Assembly: GCA_943704525.1 (NCBI GenBank)
Contig: CALSCQ010002428.1
Coordinates: 1 to 46,844, forward strand
DNA: 46,844 nt
Origin: Pigoraptor vietnamica
Taxonomy: Eukaryota > Opisthokonta > Filasterea
Direction of reading: 5' to 3'
Translations under genes and position numbers: made by a program
Notes under the pieces: model-generated
Seen by the model: only the letters and a program-made list of their open reading frames with translations
Told to the model about the DNA's origin: nothing
Databases searched by the model: none
Shown here: positions 32,275 to 41,600 of the stretch, piece after piece
Position numbering within the stretch: the stretch's first letter is position 1
Layout: each line of letters begins with the position of its first letter

Positions 32275-34700
32275 ATGCTACGAACAGCGGCCTCGCGGGT
32301 GCCAGTGGCACTTTTCACTGCGAAACAATTCGTCGGTTTGCGAGCGCTTGCCACTGCAGCGGCACACGCCGTGCGCACGGTGCGTCGGTCATCGGCTTTG
32401 TGTTGAAGTTGCGTCCCATCTTTCTTCGTAGCGATATTGTCCATGCGTTCTTCGTCGCGCCATTTTGTGCCTTTCTGTTGATGTCTTCACATTTCCGAAA
32501 GCCGTCCAAACGTTTCGCGTCACTCATGATACGTATTGTCCGCACAGAAGCCACGCACCTCAGAGAGTCGTGGTCGCGATGTTCCGCCCCGCGGCCCTGC
32601 AAGTCGTGGGCGGGACGTTGCTTCTCGCGGCGCGGACAGCCGCGGACGGGATTCTCCACCGCGTCGCGCTGTGAGCCGCGAACGTGACGTTGCTTCTCGC
32701 CGGTCAGAGAGTCGTCGCGAGGGCCCACCTCGTCGCCTCGAGACTCGTGGACGGGACGCACCGCGAACGGCGGAGAGTCTGGGGCTTGGTGTTCGCGCCA
32801 AAGATACGCATGCGCCGTCACGTCTTCGCGCCAGCGCCGCCTCTCCGTGGCCTGCACGTGCGCGGCAAAGGGTGTCTGACGACGGAGAGGGCGAAGGGTT
32901 CGTTGCGCAGCCCCGCCACGCGCCCCGTGTCGAGTTGACGGAGAGGGAAGTGGAGCAGCTGAAGAAGATGATCGTGTACCAGGACTCGCAAATACTCGTG
33001 CTGAACAAGCCGCACGGACTGCTCGTGCAAGGTGTGTGTGTGTGGGGGGTGGGGAGGAAGGGGAGGAGGGGGGATGGCAGTTTTACTGTGCTGTGGCAGT
33101 TGTCCGCCTTTTCTGTGTGCTACTACCAATACTACGAGCCTCTTTTGGACACGTGTGAGGCCGTGTGACTTGCCTATGGACGCTGAGGGGCAAGGGGTGC
33201 GAGAGCTTGTTGTGGAGCTCGTGGCATCGATTGGTCTCAGTGTCCTGGTTTGTTTGCTGACGATCCCTTATGTGCTCACGCATGCGTCTGATCGCTTCGT
33301 TCTCAGGCCAGTCCAAAGAAACGACGAAATCGCTCGACGGCATGCTGCACGCGCTGCAGTTCAACGCAAAGGAGCCCCCGCGCATCGTCCATCGGCTCGA
33401 CAGGTGCGCGACTTGCCTCTTGCCGTGTCAGGAGTCGCACGCGACCGTTATACGGAAGTACAGACGCAAGTTGTGTTTCCTTCCATGAGAGCGCTGTCTT
33501 CGCGCGAACGCCCTCACTGGTGTTAGCAACTGTCCATCGCGTTCTTGACCACACCAACAAAGTTCTCGCGCGTGACCCATCCCAGGGACACGAGCGGCGT
33601 GCTTGTGCTCGCGCGCACTTTGGAGGCCGCGCAGATTCTTTCCCGCCACTTTAAGAAGGGGAAGCTCACCAAGTCGTACGTCGGCATCACCATGGGCGCG
33701 CCGTCGCCGTCCTCCGGGACGATATCCATCCCGATCGAAGTGACCCAGCACAAGTTCGTGCGCGCTTTTGCGGCATTGCTCTCATCTCTTCGGCGCCTTG
33801 ACAGCGTCGATTGGGATCAGCCTATGACTGCCTGTTAAACCGATGTCTATTGAGGGCTTTGTCGTTAGATGCACGTGCTCTCACCGACGCTTCCTTTCCC
33901 ACTTGACCCCTTTCCGTTCAGGTCCATTTTGCGCCCCGAGCTCACGTGCGTCAGCTCGCCCGTCTACCACCAACTAAAGGGCCGCGCGCAAAACGCAACA
34001 ACGGACTTTGAGACGATTGTCGAGAACGAGCTTGCCGCGCTGGTGCGGTTCTTCCCGCGCACGGGCCGCAAGCACCAAATTCGCGTCCACGCCGCCGACC
34101 AGCTCCGCACGCCGCTTGTCGGGGATTTCAAGTACGGCGACGGCTGCAACGTGAAGGTGCGTTTTGGTTTCACTGGCTGGATGCGTGCGCACAAACTAGT
34201 GCTGCGTCCTCATACGTGACTGCATGACTGCGCACGCACTGCGGCGCCCGTTGGAGGCACTCCATCATTGTCAAGAGGCATGACACTCGGCAGCGAGCCT
34301 TGGCTGATCTTGTGCCCACTTCTGCGCCACTGTGTAACGGAGTGACAAAACGGCCAATGCCTGCCATTTCTATCGCAGTTGAAGAATGCGCTTGGAGTGT
34401 CCGAGTGGGAAATTCCCGCGCTTCGCCTTTTCCTCCACGCGCACGAGATCACCCTCCCCTCCATTTGCAGCGCATCGCCACGAAAGGCCGAGACTTTCAC
34501 GTGGGTAGCGAGAATGGGTGTTGCGTGCGCGTGTGTGTTTATGTGTGTGTTTGTGTGTGTGTGCGTCTGCGTGTGTACAGAATAGGTCGGTGCGTCGCTA
34601 ACACGAGTTGTGTGCGATCCGCGCACGCAGCGTCAAGGCGCCTATCCCTCGCCGCTTCCGCGCCATGATGGTGGCCCTTGGTCTCGACGCGCCCATCTAG
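32275..34700 (+). CDS. Mitochondrial RluA-family pseudouridine synthase (RPUSD4-like)
   Basis: Seven exons: 32275-32379, 32548-33031, 33307-33403, 33586-33753, 33922-34156, 34379-34500, 34631-34700, totalling 426 aa in frame. The first exon (MLRTAASRVPVALFTAKQF) is a textbook mitochondrial presequence: Arg, Ala and Ser rich with no acidic residue. Residues 36-130 are a degenerate Arg-Gly-Asp/Ser repeat. The synthase domain begins ILVLNKPHGLLVQ, then RIVHRLDR/DTSGVLVLART, split by an intron; the Asp of HRLD is the catalytic residue of RluA enzymes. Further blocks are KSYVGITMG, FPRTGRKHQIRVHAA and PLVGDFKYG, the expected order, and a final LFLHAHEITLP. Such enzymes isomerise uridine in mitochondrial rRNA, tRNA or mRNA. 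Which RPUSD paralogue is closest cannot be settled by eye. The donor after 33753 (GTTCGT) is weak but phase-correct. Confidence 0.9.
32565..32775 (+). repeat. Degenerate coding repeat (SRGRDV-type) in the pseudouridine synthase
   Basis: About eight diverged units of 7-12 residues around the theme S-R-G-R-D (ESRGRDVP, ASRGRDVA, DSRGRDSP, VSRERDVA, TRGRDAPR). The DNA shows the same GAGAGTCGTGG-like periodicity. It makes a basic, flexible linker between the presequence and the enzyme. Confidence 0.75.
34521..34578. repeat. TG-rich tract in pseudouridine synthase intron
   Basis: Interrupted TG repeat on the sense (plus) strand inside intron 34501-34630, starting about 20 bases after the donor. 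Confidence 0.9.
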
Positions 34701-35734
34701 CCGAGAGTGGACGTTCCGTTCATACAGCCGTTTTATTATTCGCATGGGGCCGATCATGACCAACACTTGAGCGCTTGCGTTGTGAGCCGTTCCGCCCTCA
34801 CGCCTTCTCGGCTACTGCGGGTGTTCGTTGTTTGTGCAACGCCCGCGCGCGCGATGATGTAAATGGTGGGACAGCGGTGCATCTCACCTAGCCATAGTGA
34901 CAAAATCGCTGTCCATTCACGCACAAACAATGCACCGAGCGAAGGGTCCCTCATCCACGGCGACGTATCTGACAGTGCACGACACGGCCAGTTGCGACGC
35001 CGTACGGCCAATCTAACGCCCGCACCACCTCCATGGGACAGGTGCTTGCCAGTCCTCCAGCACAAGCCGTTCACATCTCACCGTAAGCCGCACGCTTTGC
35101 GCGCAAGCCATTGTTCCGATGCAATGCACGCACAGTGTGGGCGCGTCTGTTGCGCTAAGAGGCAATGAGAAGCAAAAAAAAAGGAGGAGGAGGGAGAGTA
35201 CGCCGTTTGCTTATGCGTGTCGCGCATTCCGACGGAACCCCCACCCTACCGCAATCCATTGGGTGACGTCGTGTCCGGATGCCCGTTTCACTCCACACAC
35301 GCACAAAGGGCGCGCTGTTTCGTGCGAAGGCGAGTGGAGGAGAGAACACGCGAGTAGAAGAGAGTAAGGTGCTTCCGGCGCATCGAGAGAACGGTCCCTC
35401 CGTCTCCTCTAACCGCACTTGACGTGTTGTTGTGTCGGCTGTGGGACGACCATCCCAGCTGCGGTTTGCGCGCCACTCGTACTCTGAAGCCCCATTAATC
35501 GCACGATTAAGCAACAGCGAACAACTGCGTTCCCTCTGCCGTCCTTCCGCACTTCCGCTTCCGCTGAGGAAAGGTTTAATCGTGCGCTTCTTCGCGAAAG
35601 CGCGGCCCACGCTGTTCGTCGGCCGCTGTGACCCGCGTGGAGAGCTTGATTCCACTTGCTCCCATTCACTCTGCCAAAAAGTCCCAACCAACGCGTCTCG
35701 AAGCCGCGACCGCTTGAAACGCGCGGTAACGAGA
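34701..35734. other. Intergenic upstream of the RUN-domain gene
   Basis: About 1 kb with no supported gene. It has a purine run (35168-35202, A-run then GGA repeats). The frame of the next gene is open back to about 35432 without an ATG, so a longer 5' exon cannot be excluded. Confidence 0.4.
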
Positions 35735-37606
35735 ATGTTTCGGCGCGGCACCGGCTCTTCGACGTCCTCCCCCAACGCCCACGTCCTTGCGGACGAACTC
35801 CGCGAGGCGATTCATATGAGTGACGACGAGTCGCACTCGGACCGGCGGCACGCGCACGCCAACAACGACGACCTCTCGAGCGGGGATGCGATTGCATACG
35901 CAATTACGGGGCTGGCCGTGAGCACTTCCGCGATGAAGGAGTCGCCGCGGGCGATTGAGCGCCGAAACCTGCTCTGCGTGCTGCAGCATGCCGTGCGGCA
36001 CCTCTTGGATGGCTCGGTGGGCCGCGTCATTGACGACAGCGACGATCGCCTGTCGCGCTTTAGTGCGATTCTCGAGGCCACGTTGGACCACGGCATACGC
36101 AGTGAGTGGGATCGCACTTGGAGAGGGTGTCGACTCGTGTGTGGTGAAGGACTTTGCTTCATATTATGTCGGGACTGAGAAGAAAGTATGTCGGTGACGG
36201 CGACAGATACTGTGGGGATGGGCCGTTGGTCGCGTGGTGTGTCGTTGTTCGTTGGCGTTGACCGTTGGGCCACTTGCGCAGGCGGCAAGAAGAAGTGGCT
36301 TGCGGCGGACAAAGGGGGTTATTACGGCTTCTTCGAGCCCGTGCTACGACACGCGCGCAGCCCCATAGCAGGTGCATTTCGCCGTTTGCCCACACCGCGC
36401 TCTCTTTGTGCGTTGTTGTGAAAGTGCTGCGTCGTCTCGCTCTGTCTGCACTCCTCGATATGCTTACAGTTCACGCCGTCCCCGCAGAGAGCGTGCGAGA
36501 GATGAGCGACGTCAAGACGGCGCGTGGAAAGGGACGCGCGTTCATCCGCCACGCGCTGATGGAAAAGCGCCTCGCGCAGTATGTGCAAGCGGCCATCGCC
36601 GAGGCACAGCTTCTCAGGTGAATGGGTGTTGTCAAAGCAGCGTTTGCGAGTGTACGTGGATGAGACTCACATGGCATGGATTTCACCGCCCCTTTATCTT
36701 GCTGACATGTCTGTGGCGCCTCCAGCGACTGGTACGAGGACTGGGCGGTTATGCGGAACGAGCAGTCGCAGGTGCTTGTGGGCGTGCTCGTCGGCCTCAA
36801 CGCGATCGACTTTGGCTTCTGTCTGCGCGGTGTGGACCTCGACAGCCCGGAGATGCCCATCGACTACGCCTTCTTCCTCGAGGCCACGCGGAGGCGCATG
36901 CAGGTCAAGACGCCGTGGGTGTCTGCCGATGATATGTGGAGTCCTGGACGCATTGGGTCCTCCCATGCACACGCGCGCATCCTCTCTAGGCGCACGTTTG
37001 CCAGCCACTCGTAGGATTCGTGCACTTGCATAACTTGTTGCTTAGGGAATGCTTCACGCGCAGGGATGCGTCGGACGATCGTGCGGCAGACGAGGGAAAG
37101 CGACACGCGCATTCGCAGCAGTCCGAGTGCGAGACGTGCGATTCCGAAGTTGCGCGACGAATTACGGCGCTGCACGAACAGAAGGCCTACCTCGAAGAGC
37201 TCGTGCGGACAAAGGAAATGGCACTCGAGGTGCGTGTGCGTCGCCAAGTTTCTCTGGTCATGGTGCTGTTTGCGCGTGCCATCGCTTGCGCATCCGTATC
37301 ATTCTCAAAGCACACTGACGTGCGGCCTGTTGGCCTGTTTCTTCTTCGTAGAACGAGAGCCGCGCGCACGCTGCGTCCCTGAGGGAACTCGCACACGCGA
37401 CTGCGCGCGTCAACGCCCTCGCCCAGCAGCTGGCGGACGAGCGACACGAGTCGCACGAGATCATCATTGAGCTGCAGCGGCAGATGGGCGTCAACGCAGA
37501 CGCGCGGCGGCTAAGCAGTTCGGGGAGCACGGCGTCTTCGGGGTCGTACGGCGACAGGACGCGCCACACGTTTGCCAAGCTGCCCGACTCGGTGCTTGGG
37601 CTGTAG
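35735..37606 (+). CDS. RUN domain and coiled-coil protein, RUFY-like without FYVE
   Basis: Exons: 35735-36101, 36282-36371, 36488-36617, 36726-36903, then 37119-37229 (phase-correct acceptor; 37046 has a better acceptor but the wrong phase) and 37352-37606, about 376 aa. Residues about 75-255 match the RUN domain of RUFY1-3: ERRNLLCVLQHAVRHLLDGS, GYYGFFEPVL, TARGKGRAFIRHALMEKRLA, QVLVGVLVGLNAIDFGFCLR and DLDSPEMPIDYAFFLE. A coiled coil follows (ITALHEQKAYLEELVRTKEM, then ALAQQLADERHESHEIIIEL), as in RUFY proteins. RUFY proteins link endosomes and lysosomes to small GTPases (Rab/Arl8) and motors. The C-terminal FYVE finger of RUFY1/2 is absent; the protein stops at DSVLGL, so membrane binding would need another route. 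It is convergent with the C2H2 gene. Confidence 0.85.
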
Positions 37607-37747
37607 ACCATGGAGAAGTTACTAATCAAAATTCCTCCAGGGGCCAATCGATCATAATGGCAATAACTGTATTGAGTTTTCGTTATGAGAACGCACGCCG
37701 CGACCCACACACTGAACGAGGTGGCACTCGACGCGCACTGAGAGGTG

Positions 37748-38309
37748 TCACACACACACATCCATCGCCAAGGGGAAGAGTTGGTCCACCTCGAAGGACA
37801 GCGCGCCAATCATCTCCGCGCTCCCCAGCGCCGTGTGCGCGGCCATCGTCGAATACGCGGGCTCCCCCTCGTCGAGCACGAGGTCGTCCACAGGCGCCGT
37901 CCGCTCAGAGAAGTCCTCAAAGAACCCCTCATCCGGGTCGCTGGCGTCGTCGACCGCTCGGCATCTGCCCTTATAATAATGTCGGCAGAGCTGCGGCAGC
38001 TGTTTGAAGTCTCGTTTGCACATTGGGCACTTGAGTCCCACCGGCTTATGTCTCTGGTAGTGCTTGCAGTACGCCGATTGGTCGCTGAGCACTTCGAAGC
38101 AGGCGGGGCACTGCCTCTTTTTGGGATCCCCAGCCACTCTGTGGGCCTTCGGATACGTCTTCCTCTCGCGCCGCCCTGTTGTTGGCACGAAAGAGAATAT
38201 ATGTTTAGAGTATAGTCCGTGACTCAGATTTCATCGCACACACCAATACCGTTCGCATACCTAGCGGAGGAACTGGAGGTGTCGCTTGCCTCTTTCCGGT
38301 GTGCTTCAT
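37748..38309 (-). CDS. Small C2H2 zinc-finger protein
   Basis: Two exons (minus): 38261-38309 (MKHTGKRQATPPVPP) and 37748-38175, phase 1, 158 aa. Finger 1 is CPACFEVLSDQSAYCKHYQRH, exact C-x2-C-x12-H-x3-H. Finger 2 is CPMC then twelve residues, H, five residues and C, a CCHC variant. A basic stretch precedes the fingers and an acidic tail follows (DPDEGFFEDFSE), ending in hydrophobic residues. Likely a DNA- or RNA-binding regulator; target unknown. The last codons (GATGTGTGTGTGTGA) read MDVCV then stop, running into a GT repeat, so the C-terminus could vary between strains. Confidence 0.8.
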
Positions 38310-38682
38310 CTCAAGACGTGGCCGATTTGAGGACGTGACAGACACGGCGCTGTCATATGGTGGACGCATCGTGTCCTCCCCTTTATATAGATTTCGTCCC
38401 ACACGGCCAGCGAGTGTTGTTGGAGAGTGCGCTAGCGAGGCACAGTGTTGGACAGGCACACTGGGCAGAGCAGTTGGACTTGGACGGGACTTGGACGGAA
38501 CCGCGCAATGCGATTGGTCGATGAATAAATGTTGGACACATGATTGGTGGATACAAAACAACTTCTTAAGGAATTTCAAGCGTGTCCATTTCTTATATCA
38601 TAGGAAGGCTGATGCTTCCAACCACTATGAAATATTGTATACTTAATTTCAGTGTCCACTGTCCCGCAGCCGATTTTTCGCG
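38310..38682 (-). promoter_or_regulatory. Promoter of the C2H2 gene: TATA box and two CCAAT boxes
   Basis: On the minus strand CTATATAAAG (38391-38400) lies about 80 bp upstream of the ATG. CCAATCG (near 38511-38517) and CCAATCA (near 38541-38547) lie a further ~115 and ~145 bp upstream, in the same orientation. This is the clearest core promoter in the window. Confidence 0.65.
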
Positions 38683-41600
38683 TTAACCCCTCGCCTGCAC
38701 TGGGCAACTCGTAAGGAAGGAGAAGTCGACCAGGTGCACGAGAGTGAGCACGCAAAGGCCCAAGTACATGTACGACCGCAGCATGGGCCGCCGCTGTATG
38801 TCGCCGACGACGTCGATCTGCGAAGGGGAACGGACATTCAGCAGAGCAAACAACGACGCGCATACACGCACACACAAACACACAGACGCACTACACGCAC
38901 ACACGCATACACTACACAGACACAACCGAGGAACTAAGAGGTAGTCAAGCCGTAAAGGCACAAAGTAGGGAACGCACCCGCTGCCCTTGCTCCCAGATGG
39001 TGCTGACGAAGTCAATGAGGTAGCCGATCGCAAGCATGAGAATCAAATTCACTATGTCCGTCGCCTCGTCACCGGCGCCCTTGATGCTGTAGCACGGGCT
39101 GAGCTTCGCGAATCCTCTGAGGGTGCGATGTGCCGCGGGTGAGAAACACGAGGGTGGGAGTTTGACGAGGGCGGGAGTTTGACGAGGGCGGGAGTTTGAC
39201 GAGGGCGGGAGTTTGACGAGAAACAGACGGCTCGAGAACAAAGAATTAAGTAGCGCAACAAACAAGCAATGGTTTGAATGCAGACAAATCCAACAAGAGA
39301 AACAGACAGCCACACTCACTTTGCGATCACAAGGGCGAGCACGGACGACTGGACCTTGACCATCGACAGCACATTGAGATGGCTGGCGTAGATCTCGAGC
39401 TCCCTTCGCTCAAGGCGCCGCGATTGCTCGTCGCTGGTGGGCTCGGGGCCGAAGAAGAAGTCCGAGACCCAGTCCCACACCAAGCGGCGCGAATGCGCGG
39501 AAGCACGTGCGAGGAGCTCTCGGCGCAGGTTGAACGATCGCCTGAAGATGTACTCGAGCAGCCCAATGAAGCCGTTCATGAGAAGCGCCTCGTAAATGCT
39601 CGTCGACTGGTACATCATCAGACGACCGATGGTCTGCGAGTGGGTGCCGAGATAGAGGGTGAGCACAGGGCTGGTGCATGCTGGCCACGCAAGTAAGCTG
39701 CGACAGGTTGACTTTGAAGATGGGCACTAATACGCAACGCACCGCAAGCACGAGCCCCGCCCAGTAGTAGTAGACGTAGCCGCACGAGCCCGACAGCGAC
39801 TGCATGCGCTCGACGGCAACTTCGAGGATGCGCGCGACGAGGGCGGCAATGACCGGGTGCACGCACACTCGGAACGCCAACAGCACACCGAACGGCTTCC
39901 CAAGTACGGCCCCAATCGCGAAGCGGCAGTACGCGGCCGTGACGGCAACGCCGACAGCGGACATGGCGGTGAGGAACACGAGCGACCGCGGCTCCTCCTC
40001 AAAATACGTCTTCATGCGCTGGGCGAGCGCCACGCGGAGCGAGTCGTAGAGCTGAAGGCCCACAAAGACGAACGTCACCGCAATCACGTAGTCCGTCCAG
40101 ATGTCCAACGCGAACATGAGGCATACAAAACCAGCGCTTAGAAACGTCGGGACGAGGGCGCGACAGGCGAGCTGCGGCCATATCCGCGGAAAGCAGACGA
40201 CCGCCGCCGCGAGCGTGACCATGTGCATGATCAGCACGAACGCCACGCGCGACCCAAGGAACGTCGTGTAGGGGTTCCGGCAGATGGCAAACGGGTTGTC
40301 GCGGCAGGGCTCGTGCCAGGGGTATGCGCGGAAGACCTTGATGTAGACGATCCCCACGAGGATAATGTGGATCGCCACGCCGTACAGGCTCGCAATCGTC
40401 ATCATGGCGGTGCGCTTCGTCACATGCTCCGTCACGACCGGCGCAATGCGGCGCGGGCCCATCTTCTCGTCGACGAACGCGTTGACAGTCGACTTCACCT
40501 TGGACACGAACTCAAGGACCGACGAGCGCCGCGAGGGCGCGATGGCCGCCATGCTCCCCCCCACCGGCTGCTGCGACGACCCCGAGCGCAGGAGCTCTCC
40601 CACAGACCCCAGGCGGAGGAGAATGGAGGCGCGCGCCGAGCGATTCGACGAGTAGATGGTGCTTCCACGGCGCGCGTTGGGCCCGGATGCTATTGTATCG
40701 CGCGAAAGGGAGTACCGTGAGACGTTATAATAAAAAAGGACACTGATCTTACTGTCGGTGTGCTCAAGTGGGGTGCCAAAACTTAGAAATGAACCCGCAA
40801 AGTCGCATAGAAACAGACTATGAACATTGGCGCATACAGTTTTTTCTAATGCACTCCAACAGCACACTAGCGAAGAATGAAACGGAAAAATGAACCAGCA
40901 AAGTCACATAGAAACACACTATGAACATTGGCGCATACAGATTTCAGTCCAATGCGCTCCCAACAGCACACCAGCGGAAAAAAAAAGAGAAAAAGAAAAA
41001 AAGAAAAATGGCAACGCCACACACTCTGCCACGCGATTTGCTCACCCTCGAATTTCGGATCGCTCGTGCGCGGAATGGCCCAAAGCGAATGGCCGCCCGT
41101 GGCCGTGCCATCGGAGAGGGAACTCCTGTCGGATGCGATGCTGTTCCTCTGCATGAGCGGCAGATAGACCGATATGCTCGGCCGTGCGGACAGCGGCTGC
41201 GGTGTTGGCGGCACCGACGTAGTGGGCGGCGCCGCACCGTCTTCTGGAATTGCGAATCCGGACATGCGGCGCAGCGCCGACATTCGCCTGCCCGCCGGTG
41301 GGGGCGGATTATCCCGCGCTGTCAGCGATTGCCGCCTGCGCGCGACGAGGGCCGAGTAGCTGTTTCGCTTGGCGCGCTCAACCGCCCCAAAGTACATCGT
41401 GATGTCTGTGGACGCAGCGGGCGCGATTTCCTGCGCGGCACTGGCCATCTCGCGCATAACGGAGACCTCGTCGTCGATGATGCGTCGAAGGGCGGGCACT
41501 TCGGCCGTGTCCGCAGGGACGGCATCTGTCGATGGCGCACCGGCGTTCGCTGCAGCGGGAGGAGTGTCTGGCACTGAAAAGAGATGCGGGGGTCAGAAAA

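Noticed and set aside
40690-41045. Splitting the membrane-protein gene into two genes here
   Set aside because: Good donor and acceptor in matching phase flank this interval and the downstream half has no early ATG. Not excluded, only less likely.
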